Shown one piece after another: positions 54,020 through 62,089 of a stretch of 64,000 bases of DNA (position 1 is the stretch's first letter; each line of letters starts with the position of its first letter). Origin of the DNA: Acetobacter cerevisiae (GTDB lineage: Bacteria; Pseudomonadota; Alphaproteobacteria; Acetobacterales; Acetobacteraceae). The stretch spans positions 1-64,000 of the forward strand of contig NZ_LHZA01000148.1 of assembly GCF_001580535.1 (NCBI RefSeq), in the 5' to 3' direction. The translations under genes were made by a program, and so were the position numbers. The notes beneath the pieces were generated by a model. It saw only the letters and a program-made list of their open reading frames with translations. It did no database searches and was not told the origin of the DNA.

Positions 54020-55366
54020 CTATGCGCTCATCCAGCCGGTTCCGGTGGTGGGGATTTGCAGGCGGGGCTTGACTGGTTGTCTCAGCATATCGCCTTCTCG
54101 GTCGCGCAGTCCGACAGCCAGATAGCGGAATGCGTCAGCATAATCTGAAGCCCAGTCATGCAGCGGCTTGTCACGGAAAACCTTATTCTTGTCATCCCAT
54201 GACTTGCGATACTGCTCGAGCGCATCAATGCCGCGCTGGCACTTTTTTTTGTCGAACCTGCAACGAGGCAACAGAGCTCGAGCTGCGCTGATACCGTCAT
54301 CAACGCCAGTCCGCGGCAATATCCTCATCGGCTTGACGCCCAAACTGCGCAAGATATCAATTCGCCGCTTGCCGGTTCCCACATCACCATTTTCCGCGTC
54401 ATGCGGTCCGATATGCTGCTTGTAGGTATAGGGCTTTTCCGAAAGCTGCTTGGCGTACCAATCAAGCCCCATGCCAGAGCCTGCAATGCAATCAATCACA
54501 GACACTTCCGGTCCGCGCTGCTGGGCAATCCAGATGACGGTGCTGTCGCCATAACCAAGATCCCACGCCGTGACGCACGGCAATGACGGATCATATGGTA
54601 CGTCGCTAATCCTCCCTGACTCATATAGCGCCTTCATGAGCTTGCCGTAGTAACTGCCCTGAATGGCCGCATCGAAGGAGCAGTCATATTCCTGCTCATA
54701 TTTCGCGTTGCCGTCGTCTTCGCCATACTGCGCCACAAGCTGTCTCTTTTCTGCCGCCAGTTGTTCGGGCGTGAAGCGCCCTGTCTTTTCAACGTTCGAG
54801 ACCTCGCAGAACCAACCTGGTTCGTCGCGCATGGCATCGAAGAACGTCTTCGCATGGTTGCGCCCACGCGGTGTGGTGATGAATATTGCCCACCCACCAT
54901 TCTCCAGAAGGATAGGAGAAAGGAACGCCCATGCTGATGGGTTAGCTAATGCCCATTCTGAAAACACCACTCCGATTGGCGTTGACCCCACAAGGCTATT
55001 GAAGTTGTCAGACCCCACGACCTGCCATGTCGATCCGTTGATAAACCGGATGAACATTTCCTGCTCTTTGGTCGTGGCGCGGATCTCTGCTGGGAAGGCC
55101 TCATCAATGCGCCGGCGTCCCGTGTGGGGGTTCACCGCGTCCCAGATCGCTTTTCGTGCTTGGCTAGCTTCTGGAAGCATGTGCCAGTAGTTGCCGACCT
55201 TCGTGAGGGCAGACACTGCGGCCCAGTTTAGAGCTACATCATCCTTGCCCCATCGGCGGTGGGCAACTTCGTAGGCGCGCCTGCCGCCATTCTCGAGATA
55301 GGTCCAGAGAGGCATTTGGCAATCACGAGGATGCCAACCATACGCAGGAATTTGGAGTTCAGCCAT
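54020..55366 (-). CDS. Terminase large subunit
   Basis: Packaging motor ATPase and nuclease of 448 aa. The ATPase has an atypical Walker A-like HRRWGKDDVALN near residue 37, Walker B region IGVVFSEWAL near residue 131 and the coupling TTPRGRNHAK. The RNase H-like nuclease has AWDLGYGDSTVIW near residue 270 and HDWASDYADAFRYLA near residue 418. It overlaps the small subunit gene by 8 bp. Confidence 0.88.
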   Translation of the reverse strand: MAELQIPAYGWHPRDCQMPLWTYLENGGRRAYEVAHRRWGKDDVALNWAAVSALTKVGNYWHMLPEASQARKAIWDAVNPHTGRRRIDEAFPAEIRATTKEQEMFIRFINGSTWQVVGSDNFNSLVGSTPIGVVFSEWALANPSAWAFLSPILLENGGWAIFITTPRGRNHAKTFFDAMRDEPGWFCEVSNVEKTGRFTPEQLAAEKRQLVAQYGEDDGNAKYEQEYDCSFDAAIQGSYYGKLMKALYESGRISDVPYDPSLPCVTAWDLGYGDSTVIWIAQQRGPEVSVIDCIAGSGMGLDWYAKQLSEKPYTYKQHIGPHDAENGDVGTGKRRIDILRSLGVKPMRILPRTGVDDGISAARALLPRCRFDKKKCQRGIDALEQYRKSWDDKNKVFRDKPLHDWASDYADAFRYLAVGLRDREGDMLRQPVKPRLQIPTTGTGWMSA

Positions 55367-55688
55367 CGCTCAGTTTGCGGATGACGATCTGGAAGGGCTT
55401 CCCACCTTCTGCATTCTCGAGCGCCACCGTGTCCTTTGGCTTTCCCCATGCGCGGTCAAGCAACGCATTGGCAGCAGAGACAACAGCACTTTCAGGAGCA
55501 GTCTGACTGCTGGCTATGCGAGCAAGAGCCTCGATAGCTGTTGTTGTGTGAGAGCGTGCAAGCTCCACCACTTCCTTGAGAGCTTTTGGCCTCCCTGTTG
55601 GATTGCCAGATTTCCCCTTCTGAAATGGTTTACCCACCGGCGGTTTTTTCCGCTGCTTGCCGCTGTTAGCAGCGGGCGCGTCACTCAC
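55359..55688 (-). CDS. Terminase small subunit-like (DUF5681-type)
   Basis: A 109-aa DNA-binding partner of the terminase. The N-terminal basic part KPFQKGKSGNPTGRPKALKE is the DUF5681-type motif found before many large terminases; the rest is helical. The GTG at 55688 was chosen because GGAGGG lies 6 nt upstream and it overlaps the preceding stop (GTGA). An ATG at 55718 in the same frame is an alternative. Confidence 0.72.
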   Translation of the reverse strand: MSDAPAANSGKQRKKPPVGKPFQKGKSGNPTGRPKALKEVVELARSHTTTAIEALARIASSQTAPESAVVSAANALLDRAWGKPKDTVALENAEGGKPFQIVIRKLSDG

Positions 55689-55903
55689 TCCAACCCTCCA
55701 ACCATAATCTGCACACACCGCCGAACAGGCCTGACTGTGTGCTTCGAAAACTCATTCCCGCCGATATGCCACCCGCCGCACTCGCGGCACGGATAGACCT
55801 CAACGGAACGCTCCCGATCCCTGCGCATAATGCGGGCACGCTGTTCAGCACGCTTCCGGCTGTCAAACCGCAGCTTGCCATCGCAGCGCAGGGAACCGGT
55901 CAT
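55685..55903 (-). CDS. Small zinc-ribbon-like phage protein
   Basis: A 72-aa basic protein: LRFDSRKRAEQRARIMRRDR then VEVYPCRECGGWHIGG. The C-x2-C...GGWH motif recurs in small phage proteins of unknown role near terminase or replication genes. GAGGAA lies before the ATG. It is coupled on both sides by ATGA/GTGA overlaps. Confidence 0.65.
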   Translation of the reverse strand: MTGSLRCDGKLRFDSRKRAEQRARIMRRDRERSVEVYPCRECGGWHIGGNEFSKHTVRPVRRCVQIMVGGLE

Positions 55904-56077
55904 TTCCTCGCCGCCTCCACCGCCACCTTCTGCGCCTCAGTCAAAGCCACCCCATGCTTGACCTGAGTGGCCGCACAAGCGACCGCCCAATTCCGAGGTG
56001 GCGCATAAACTCCAGCATTGTTGGGGTGGCGGCAATCACTGGGATTTTCAGGATTTTACATCCCAAAATAGAATCAC
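55900..56077 (-). pseudogene. Small phage ORF with an apparent single-base frameshift
   Basis: A GTG at 56077, two bases after GGGAGG, opens MILFWDVK and then meets a stop. A +1 shift in the AAAA run near 56060 gives about 50 further residues (including CRHPNNAGVYAPPRNWAVA and EAQKVAVEAARK) ending exactly in the ATGA overlap with the next gene. The second part reads like a real protein but has no start of its own. Either a one-base insertion or programmed shifting would explain it. Confidence 0.4.
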
Positions 56078-56131
56078 ACCTCCCGCAAAAAGTACAGGTC
56101 TTTCTGTACTCCCTGCTCTGTTCTGGGTGTT

Positions 56132-56308
56132 TTATTCCGGCCCTTTGAGCCAGTCGGCTTCGAGCGGCAGGATTTCCTCGTCTAGTAGGCCGGGCTCTGG
56201 CTCGTGGCTGGTCACGCCCCCTGCGACCGGCGCCAGAGGTTTAAACGGGTCCTGCCATTCGTCCCAAGGCACCTCTTCCCACTCATTAGTTCCAACTTTC
56301 TCGAACAT
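56132..56308 (-). CDS. Small acidic phage protein (58 aa)
   Basis: A short, very acidic protein (MFEKVGTNEWEEVPWDEWQD then PFKPLAPVAGG, ending DWLKGPE), with several Trp and Pro. AAGG lies just before the ATG. It falls between the helicase and the frameshifted ORF on the same strand. Small acidic early phage proteins can act as host-protein mimics, but there is no direct evidence here. Confidence 0.5.
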   Translation of the reverse strand: MFEKVGTNEWEEVPWDEWQDPFKPLAPVAGGVTSHEPEPGLLDEEILPLEADWLKGPE

Positions 56309-56404
56309 ACCCTTAAATCCCCCTACATTGCCCGCTGATGATTTCCGGCTCCCACGTATGCTCCGATTGGTTTCGGGTGGCTGTGGCGGGTGCTGTGGCT
56401 GTTT

Positions 56405-57904
56405 TCACCACGGTTCACTTCCCTCGCCCTCGGCTACATCGCGGAACCACGTGCCAGGTCCGTCAAAGAGCATCTGGATGGTGCCAGTCTCGCCCTGCCG
56501 GTTTTTGTCGATGATCCACAGAGCTTTCCCGCGCACCGCGTCCTTGTGCTTTTCCCACTGATCGACGCGGGTCATCCAGGCATCCCCGCTCTCTGTGGGC
56601 TTCTGCTTCGGCGGCCCCTCTTGGTCGAGATAGTATTCCTCGCGATAGAGCAGCATGATGACTGAAGCGTCCTGCTCCAGATTGCCACTATCCCGCAGAT
56701 CAGACTTCGACGGGCGTTTATCGTCGCGCTTTTCCACCTCGCGGTTAAGCTGCTGCAAGGCGATGACCGGCACGCCGAGCGTTTTCGCCAACGCCAGCAG
56801 GTCCGCACTGATTTCCGAGACCTCGGCATATTTGCCCTGCTTCCGAGCCTGCTGCGTCCCGCGCATGAGAGCCAGATAATCCACCACGATCATGGAGAGC
56901 CCCTCTTTGGAGCGGGCCATCCGCCGGGCAATCCCATAGAGCTTGGCCACCGTGATGGCTGGGGTGTCGTCAATCACGAGCGGTATGTCCTGCGACTGCC
57001 GGGCCGCCACGACCATGCGGTCAAACTGCTCCTGACGCAGCGGCGTGCTGGCCGAGAACTTGCCGTCCTCAAGCTGGCGTCCACGGTTCTTGCCGGAGCG
57101 AATGCAGATCACCGGGATCTTAGTTTTCGATGCGATGATGCGCTGGGAGATTGCCTCGGCGCTGACCTCGCCCGACCAGTAGAGCACCCGCTTGCCAGTC
57201 CGTTTTGCCGACCGGACCGCAATGCCAACGCCTGCCGCCGTTTTGCCCATGGCAGGACGCCCGGCGATGATCGTCAGTGTGCCCGGCTCGAAGCCGCCAA
57301 CGATGTTGTCCAGCCCCTCATAGCCAGACGATACGCCGACAATCCCGTCCCGCTTGGATGCATCTTCCGACGCCTGCAGAACGCGCTGGATGGCATCGGA
57401 GAGCGAAGACTGACGCACGTCTTGCCGCCCATGCGCCAGCGTCAGCAAACCGTTCTCGACGTAATCGACCACCTCGTCCGGTGAGTTCCCGTCTGGGGTG
57501 ACGATCATGTCCCGCATGTCAGCCGAGAGCTGGAGCAGTTCGCGCTGGACCCATGCCTGCCGGATTGCTGTGGCATCGCCCTTGACCGTCGGCATCCCGA
57601 TAAACGAATTCATCAGGATCGGCACCAGAGCCTTGAATCCGCCAACGTCTGCCAGTCTGTCCGCGCCGTCGATCAGTGGCTTCAGCGTCACCGGGTTGGC
57701 GACACCGCCGGTCTGGATCAACCCTTGGATCTGCTCGAACAGCCATCCGTTCACCGGGCTGTAAAAATGCCGGGGCTCGAGGAAGTCGCAAACGGCCTCA
57801 TAGGCCCGGTTGTTGGTCAGGATGGCCCCAAGGACGGATTGCTCGGCGGCAAGGTTGCGCGGCATTTCCGCCTGCACCGCAGCAGCATCGAAAAGCCCGC
57901 TCAT
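56405..57904 (-). CDS. Replicative DNA helicase, DnaB-type
   Basis: A 499-aa hexameric helicase. The N-terminal domain (NLAAEQSVLGAILTNNRAYE) is followed by a RecA-type core with Walker A GRPAMGKTAAG near residue 215, LYWSGEVSAEAISQRI, Walker B SMIVVDYLALM, VPVIALQQLNREVEKR and LRDSGNLEQDA. The ATG at 57904 overlaps the initiator stop (ATGA), showing translational coupling. It is loaded presumably by the upstream protein. Confidence 0.9.
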   Translation of the reverse strand: MSGLFDAAAVQAEMPRNLAAEQSVLGAILTNNRAYEAVCDFLEPRHFYSPVNGWLFEQIQGLIQTGGVANPVTLKPLIDGADRLADVGGFKALVPILMNSFIGMPTVKGDATAIRQAWVQRELLQLSADMRDMIVTPDGNSPDEVVDYVENGLLTLAHGRQDVRQSSLSDAIQRVLQASEDASKRDGIVGVSSGYEGLDNIVGGFEPGTLTIIAGRPAMGKTAAGVGIAVRSAKRTGKRVLYWSGEVSAEAISQRIIASKTKIPVICIRSGKNRGRQLEDGKFSASTPLRQEQFDRMVVAARQSQDIPLVIDDTPAITVAKLYGIARRMARSKEGLSMIVVDYLALMRGTQQARKQGKYAEVSEISADLLALAKTLGVPVIALQQLNREVEKRDDKRPSKSDLRDSGNLEQDASVIMLLYREEYYLDQEGPPKQKPTESGDAWMTRVDQWEKHKDAVRGKALWIIDKNRQGETGTIQMLFDGPGTWFRDVAEGEGSEPW

Positions 57905-58794
57905 GCCGCATGCCTTTCGCGCCACTCAGCCTCGAACAACTCGAACGGCTTGCGCTTCTCGCGGTGGTTTGAGCACCAGAGCACGTGGTCCCGGTAGGCG
58001 TCCTGAATGGCTCTGGCGTCCACTGGCTGCTCGGTTGCCGCAGTCACCACACACCCGGTTCGGATCGCTTCGGACACCGGGACGTTGAACCATGCCGGGG
58101 CTTTCCCCTTCCCACTCCCCCGGTCGCACCGCTGCTGGACAACCGACAGGATCACCTCACGGGCCGTGGCCAGCGAGTGACCGACAGAACGGGCATCGGC
58201 AAGCCACTGGCGAACGATGCCGGTGGGCGTCATGGCGTTGGCTGGGTTGTGCCCGGCGATGGCCAGCACGTCATTACCAAGTTCCATCCAGTTGGCCGAG
58301 ACCCAATCATCAGGATCATCTTTTGCAGCGCGCGCGCTTTTACTTACTGCTTCTGCTTCTGCTTCTGCTTCTGCTTTTGTCCGCGTGGGGTTTAACCCTT
58401 CGCTTAAGCCGGGGGTTAACCCCTTGTCGTCATTTTGGGTTAAGGCCGGATTGCCTCCCTTCTTGCCATTTTCGGCAGATTTCCGGGAAATTCCAGCGTC
58501 TCGAACCATGCGGCGAGAGAAGATAAACCCGTTTTCATCGCGAGAAAAAACGCCGTTGTTTTCAAGTTCTTCGACAAGTTTTTTACATTTCTTTTCAGAA
58601 ATTCTGGAAAGTTGCGCGAGTTCTTTTGAAGAAACTTTCGTTTTCCCGATCGTTAAAACGCCTTTTTCCTCTGCATCTGCCATGATGCAAAGCATATCCA
58701 TCCACAGGCCGCGGGCCTCCAGAGAGCATAAATTAAGCGCAGGATCGCGCTGCCAGTCCTGCCACCAGAACTTGGACCAATTGCGCCCGGCCAT
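57901..58794 (-). CDS. Phage replication initiator/helicase loader-like protein
   Basis: A 297-aa protein. The N-terminal half is a winged-helix DNA-binding region (WSKFWWQDWQRDPALNLC; SKELAQLSRISEKKCKKLVE; GFIFSRRMVRDAGISRKSA) like phage O/DnaD-type initiators. A low-complexity AEAEAEAEA segment then leads into a DnaT/DnaC-like C-terminal domain. The ATG at 58794 shares a base with the upstream stop (TAATG). It sits directly before dnaB. Confidence 0.72.
   Translation of the reverse strand: MAGRNWSKFWWQDWQRDPALNLCSLEARGLWMDMLCIMADAEEKGVLTIGKTKVSSKELAQLSRISEKKCKKLVEELENNGVFSRDENGFIFSRRMVRDAGISRKSAENGKKGGNPALTQNDDKGLTPGLSEGLNPTRTKAEAEAEAEAVSKSARAAKDDPDDWVSANWMELGNDVLAIAGHNPANAMTPTGIVRQWLADARSVGHSLATAREVILSVVQQRCDRGSGKGKAPAWFNVPVSEAIRTGCVVTAATEQPVDARAIQDAYRDHVLWCSNHREKRKPFELFEAEWRERHAA
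58351..58374. repeat. Hexamer microsatellite (TTCTGC x4) in the initiator gene
   Basis: Four exact tandem copies of TTCTGC, encoding an Ala-Glu dipeptide repeat between the two domains of the replication initiator. Slippage would change linker length without breaking the frame. Confidence 0.85.
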
Positions 58795-59024
58795 TAGTTT
58801 GACCCCGTCCATTCACGTGCGTTGCGGAAAAACATTGCCTCGGTCTCATAGAGTTCACCCACTTCGACCTCGGTAAAGCCATAACCGATAGCTTCATCTA
58901 AGGCCGCTATGAGCGCACGGCGCTTCTCAAGAATGCGCTGCATGCCCTGCACACGGATTGTGTTTTGAGGTGTAGAAAGCGGCTTTAAATTGGTGCATTG
59001 TGGTGCTATCGCATGAGCAGCCAT
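58794..59024 (-). CDS. Small phage protein before the initiator gene
   Basis: A 76-aa mostly helical protein (MQRILEKRRALIAALDEAIG; VEVGELYETEAMFFRNAREW). GGAG lies about 10 nt before the ATG. No domain is recognised; a role in replication control is possible from position. Confidence 0.55.
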   Translation of the reverse strand: MAAHAIAPQCTNLKPLSTPQNTIRVQGMQRILEKRRALIAALDEAIGYGFTEVEVGELYETEAMFFRNAREWTGSN

Positions 59025-59051
59025 CGTCTTGTTACTCCAAGAAGTTGGTCA

Positions 59052-59086
59052 GAAAGCCGCCCGGTGTTGACGCACCGGCGGCTTTC
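59052..59086. terminator. Long GC hairpin between early genes
   Basis: GAAAGCCGCCCGGTG at 59052-59066 pairs with CACCGGCGGCTTTC at 59073-59086, one base bulged, around a short loop. Plus-strand reading gives a T-rich tail (GTCGTTTTA). On the minus strand it lies between rusA and the small gene at 59024 and may attenuate the leftward early transcript unless antitermination occurs. Confidence 0.55.
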
Positions 59087-59147
59087 GTCGTTTTAGCAGG
59101 TTCGCGCAGGGTTGGGTACTCTGTGCTGGTGGGAAAACTGGTGTTTC

Positions 59148-59570
59148 TCACGGCAAAATCTCCGTAATCGTCACGACGGTTTTCTGAGCGCAGAGCCGAG
59201 CCGGAACATGCTTGACCTCAAGCGTGACATGCTCCGACCCATCGTCCACGACAAAGCCCATCCCGCGCTTGTTCTTGACGCGCTGGCGTGTCCCCGGCTT
59301 GCGGACGTTCAGCAGGCGCGGCGTGGTCAGGCAGTCAATCAGCCGCTTGGCGCCACCCACCAGATTGTCCGGATCAGGCGCACGGACGCCATGCCGCTCA
59401 ATCAGGATGTGAGCGCGCTGCATTGGCTCCGTGAGCGTCTGGCCTGCCGTAGCTGCCATGACCGCCCGCTGCATCGTGCGCTTGTCTTTGGTGGCTGCTC
59501 TCCAGTGCTGCCTGAGCGTTCTATTCGGGAGCGCGTAGGCAAAGGGCAGCTCGAAACGTATCGTCCTCAT
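59148..59570 (-). CDS. RusA-type Holliday junction resolvase
   Basis: A 140-aa endonuclease that resolves branched DNA before packaging. Key Asp residues lie in VRAPDPDNLVGGAKRLIDCL near residue 62 and GMGFVVDDGSEHVTLEV near residue 102, as in RusA. The segment between them is longer than usual. Its start overlaps the upstream coiled-coil gene stop (ATGA). Confidence 0.75.
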   Translation of the reverse strand: MRTIRFELPFAYALPNRTLRQHWRAATKDKRTMQRAVMAATAGQTLTEPMQRAHILIERHGVRAPDPDNLVGGAKRLIDCLTTPRLLNVRKPGTRQRVKNKRGMGFVVDDGSEHVTLEVKHVPARLCAQKTVVTITEILP

Positions 59571-59770
59571 ACGAATTTCCCCTCTGCGTCTCGGTGCCGC
59601 CCACGCTTCAGGGCATCGACCTGAAGGCGCAACCGTCTGTTCTCCTCGCGTAGGTTTTTGTTCTCGCGGTCACGCCGGGCCACTGCGCCAAGGAAGCGGG
59701 CATTCTCTGCCCGCAGCTCTGTGTTTTCGCGCCGGAGATTAGTATCGGGACGCAGGAAAGATTTCAGCAT
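59567..59770 (-). CDS. Small coiled-coil (leucine-zipper-like) phage protein
   Basis: A 67-aa, highly charged single helix with repeating Arg-Glu-Asn and Leu heptads (NLRRENTELRAENARFLGAV; NKNLREENRRLRLQVDALK). It resembles a short bZIP-like dimeriser with a basic C-terminus. Function unknown. Confidence 0.6.
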   Translation of the reverse strand: MLKSFLRPDTNLRRENTELRAENARFLGAVARRDRENKNLREENRRLRLQVDALKRGRHRDAEGKFV

Positions 59771-59772
59771 AC

Positions 59773-60060
59773 CTACAGCCCTAAAGCGCGGCGATATATG
59801 TCGAGCAGGCTTTCCTGCTCTTGCACCTCAGAAGGGTCTTGCTTGCGAATGCGGATGATCTGGCGGATGGTTTTCACGCAGAACCCGGCACTCTTGGCCT
59901 CGGTCATGATATCCTTGATATCGCCGGATAAAGCCTTCCGCTCCTCTTCGAGCCTTTCGGTTCTTTCTATGATCGACCGCAGGCGATCAGCGGCAATGCC
60001 GCCGACTGCGGCATCATCGCCACCGGAAAACTGGTTATGCTCTTTCGGGAAATCAGTCAT
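59773..60060 (-). CDS. GapR-like protein (DUF2312)
   Basis: A 95-aa member of the GapR family: AADRLRSIIERTERLEEERK then DIKDIMTEAKSAGFCVKTIR and RKQDPSEVQEQESLLDIYRR. In Caulobacter, GapR encircles overtwisted DNA and aids replication and topoisomerase action. A prophage copy may help phage replication or shape host chromatin. The ATG at 60060 overlaps the upstream stop (ATGA). Confidence 0.85.
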   Translation of the reverse strand: MTDFPKEHNQFSGGDDAAVGGIAADRLRSIIERTERLEEERKALSGDIKDIMTEAKSAGFCVKTIRQIIRIRKQDPSEVQEQESLLDIYRRALGL

Positions 60061-60278
60061 CGGTTCATGCCTTTCAGGGCCGGCACACACATGGGGCGCA
60101 CGATATATCCAAGCGCGTTGATGACGCTTTCGGGAATTGTTTCAGAAGAGCCTGATAACACTTTTGATATCACCGGCTGCGGTATGCCAATTTTGCGAGA
60201 CAGAGCGCGCTGACCTCCTTCAAGGTCAACACGATCTGCAAGGCGTTGGCGGATTTCTTCCACGGGGAATGGAGTCAC
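60057..60278 (-). CDS. Small HTH protein (Cro/CI-type fold)
   Basis: A 73-aa protein with a helix-turn-helix: GGQRALSRKIGIPQPVISKV then LSGSSETIPESVINALGYI. The GTG at 60278 was chosen because GGGAGGAG lies 8 nt upstream and it overlaps the preceding stop (GTGA). Possibly an early gene regulator. Confidence 0.65.
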   Translation of the reverse strand: MTPFPVEEIRQRLADRVDLEGGQRALSRKIGIPQPVISKVLSGSSETIPESVINALGYIVRPMCVPALKGMNR

Positions 60279-60445
60279 TTCTTCAACTCCTCCCGCGCGG
60301 CCCGCAGGGCGCGTTCCATCTTGTCGGCCCACGTTTCCCAGTCACACCATAGAAACTGGATCCACATCACATGCAGGAATGATGGCTCTCCGCGGTGGTG
60401 CTGGAGCCATACGAAGCGGCGGAACCGCAATTTGATCCACGGCAT
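60275..60445 (-). CDS. Small Trp-rich basic phage protein (56 aa)
   Basis: A 56-aa protein (MPWIKLRFRRFVWLQHHRGE, ending AREELKK) with six Trp. It has a good AAGGAGAG before the ATG and ends in the GTGA overlap with the HTH gene. It overlaps the upstream gene's 3' end by 79 bp in another frame. Function unknown. Confidence 0.55.
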   Translation of the reverse strand: MPWIKLRFRRFVWLQHHRGEPSFLHVMWIQFLWCDWETWADKMERALRAAREELKK

Positions 60446-60699
60446 TTCTCTCCTTCGCGCTCTTTCCGGCGCTGCTGCACGAGAGCGTTGACCTCGGCAG
60501 CGATAGAGTCACAGGAGGCCATCAGTTCGATCAGCGCCTCAGCGTCTGGGGCGTTGGTGCCTGACAGCCAGTTCTTAGCGGCGCGTGGCGTTTTGTTCGC
60601 TGCACGTGCCAGCATTTCCTGCGCGAAGCGGTAGGGTTTGAATTCCCTCGCTATCATCGCAAGAAGCGTTTCTTTCACCGGGCTGGAAGCGCTGCTCAT
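60367..60699 (-). CDS. Phage HTH-type regulator, CII-like position
   Basis: A 110-aa protein. The N-terminal region (SPVKETLLAMIAREFKPYRF; RAANKTPRAAKNWLSGTNAP) looks like a helix-turn-helix, followed by a helical part (EALIELMASCDSIAAEVNAL) and a low-complexity Cys/Ser/His tail. The ATG at 60699 was chosen over 60762 because it gives a compact domain start. Divergent from a small plus-strand gene. Confidence 0.55.
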   Translation of the reverse strand: MSSASSPVKETLLAMIAREFKPYRFAQEMLARAANKTPRAAKNWLSGTNAPDAEALIELMASCDSIAAEVNALVQQRRKEREGEKCRGSNCGSAASYGSSTTAESHHSCM

Positions 60700-60810
60700 C
60701 ACAGACTTACTCCGGCCCAAAATGGACCGATTTCGGCCCTCAACTGTCCGATCATTCCACATTGCTTTGCTCCATTCTCAGTTTTGCGAAACGAGAGAAC
60801 TGGAGAAGCC

Positions 60811-61062
60811 ATGAAGAAGGAGACTGAATTTGGAGCGGTGGAATACGGGGGTGAATACGTCACCAACGCATTCTCACCTCTGGATACCGCTGATACCGCG
60901 CCTGACCACCTGCACAGCAAAACCCCATATCTCGCGCAATCCCTGATACGGACTGCGAAGATCTGGCGCTGGATGCATCCGCACGCGACCATTGAGCAGC
61001 GTAGAGAACTGCTCAAGAAGATCGGCGCGGAAATGGAAGTTGAGTGCGGGGCCATTGGGTGA
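60811..61062 (+). CDS. Small plus-strand phage protein of unknown function
   Basis: An 83-aa protein (MKKETEFGAVEYGGEYVTNA; helical C-terminus with ATIEQRRELLKKIGAEMEVE). GGAGAAG lies before the ATG. It is the only plus-strand gene inside the early region and is divergent from the HTH gene at 60699, with about 110 bp between. A regulatory role is possible. Confidence 0.5.
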   Translation: MKKETEFGAVEYGGEYVTNAFSPLDTADTAPDHLHSKTPYLAQSLIRTAKIWRWMHPHATIEQRRELLKKIGAEMEVECGAIG

Positions 61063-61067
61063 GCGCG

Positions 61068-61562
61068 TCAGTCCACGCAGGGACTGAATGGGATCTCGTC
61101 ATCCAGATCCTGCGGGCCGGAATTGTACCCGCCGCCCCACGAACCGCCCGACTGCTGGCCGTCCTTCTGGCCGCGGTCGCCGCTCTGGGTGCGCTGGCCC
61201 TGCTGGCTTTGGCCGCTTTCACTCTTGGGCGTCAGGAACTGAACGCGCCCGCTGAAGCCATCCACGACAACTTCAGTGGAATACCGATCATTGCCGGACT
61301 GGTCCTGCCATTTGCGCTCCTCAAGGCGGCCCTGAACAAACACTCTGTCGCCCTTTTTGAGGTGGTCAGCTACGTTGGCGCGGTTGCCCTTAAGAACCAC
61401 CTTCGCCCAAAACGTGCGCTTCTGCTCCTGCCCGTCCTTCTGCCAGGTATCCGTGCAGCCAAGCGAGATGTTCGCGATCTTGCCGCCGTCGCCAAACGTG
61501 CGGACTTCCGGGTCACGGCCAAGATGACCGATGCCGGACCACTGGTTGAGTGTGTCAGCCAT
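61068..61562 (-). CDS. ssb: Single-stranded DNA-binding protein
   Basis: A 164-aa OB-fold protein: LNQWSGIGHLGRDPEVRTF, KRTFWAKVVLKGNRANVADH, LKKGDRVFVQGRLEERKWQD. A Gln/Gly/Ser-rich linker follows, then an acidic DLDDEIPF tip that binds partner proteins, here followed by five extra residues (SPCVD). Normal SSB tips end at the Phe, so partner binding may be changed. It is next to the early transcript's small genes. Confidence 0.9.
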   Translation of the reverse strand: MADTLNQWSGIGHLGRDPEVRTFGDGGKIANISLGCTDTWQKDGQEQKRTFWAKVVLKGNRANVADHLKKGDRVFVQGRLEERKWQDQSGNDRYSTEVVVDGFSGRVQFLTPKSESGQSQQGQRTQSGDRGQKDGQQSGGSWGGGYNSGPQDLDDEIPFSPCVD

Positions 61563-61769
61563 CTATTTAACCCTCACATAAATAACATCCCGCCCCTCGC
61601 AGTTGCCGTATTGGACCCACACGTCGGGATCGAGCGTGGCAACCCGTTCGAGGTGGATTGGGGAAAATCTCTGCATTCCAAACGCGGACCAGTCGCTCGT
61701 GCCGGTCGTGCGGGAATAAGCAATCTTGAACCCGGCGGGCGGATTGGCGGTCTTTTTGGCGAGGGTCAT
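61563..61769 (-). CDS. Small phage hypothetical protein
   Basis: A 68-aa protein (TLAKKTANPPAGFKIAYSRT; DPDVWVQYGNCEGRDVIYVR). It is tightly packed between ssb and the HTH/zinc-ribbon gene, with a 4-bp overlap to the latter. No domain is recognised. Confidence 0.5.
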   Translation of the reverse strand: MTLAKKTANPPAGFKIAYSRTTGTSDWSAFGMQRFSPIHLERVATLDPDVWVQYGNCEGRDVIYVRVK

Positions 61770-62089
61770 AGCATCGCACCCCGCGCATTACCCCGGCATG
61801 GTCCGCACATACGCAGATACGGGCTTTCGACCGATATCTTCGTGTTGCAGCACAGGCAGTGGCGGCGGAACATCCGGGGCTTTGGCTTTGGCTCAGCCCC
61901 CGGCTGCGGCCCACTCTTTCCCTTGTGGTCCTTGAGATATCTTTGGATGGTTTCTATGCAGATGCCCAACTCATCAGAGATTTGCTGCTGGGTTAATCCA
62001 TCCCGGCGCATCGCCACAGCGGACGCCATACGTGCCTCGCGCGCCTCAGTCTGGGCGGTCTTGCTGCTGGTTCTGTGGAGGCGGATCAT
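61766..62089 (-). CDS. HTH plus zinc-ribbon phage protein
   Basis: A 107-aa protein. Residues 20-55 form a resolvase-like helix-turn-helix (MRRDGLTQQQISDELGICIE then TIQRYLKDHK). The C-terminus has CLCCNTKISVESPYLRMCGPC, four Cys that could bind zinc. It may be a sequence-specific DNA-binding regulator of early genes. Confidence 0.6.
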   Translation of the reverse strand: MIRLHRTSSKTAQTEAREARMASAVAMRRDGLTQQQISDELGICIETIQRYLKDHKGKSGPQPGAEPKPKPRMFRRHCLCCNTKISVESPYLRMCGPCRGNARGAML

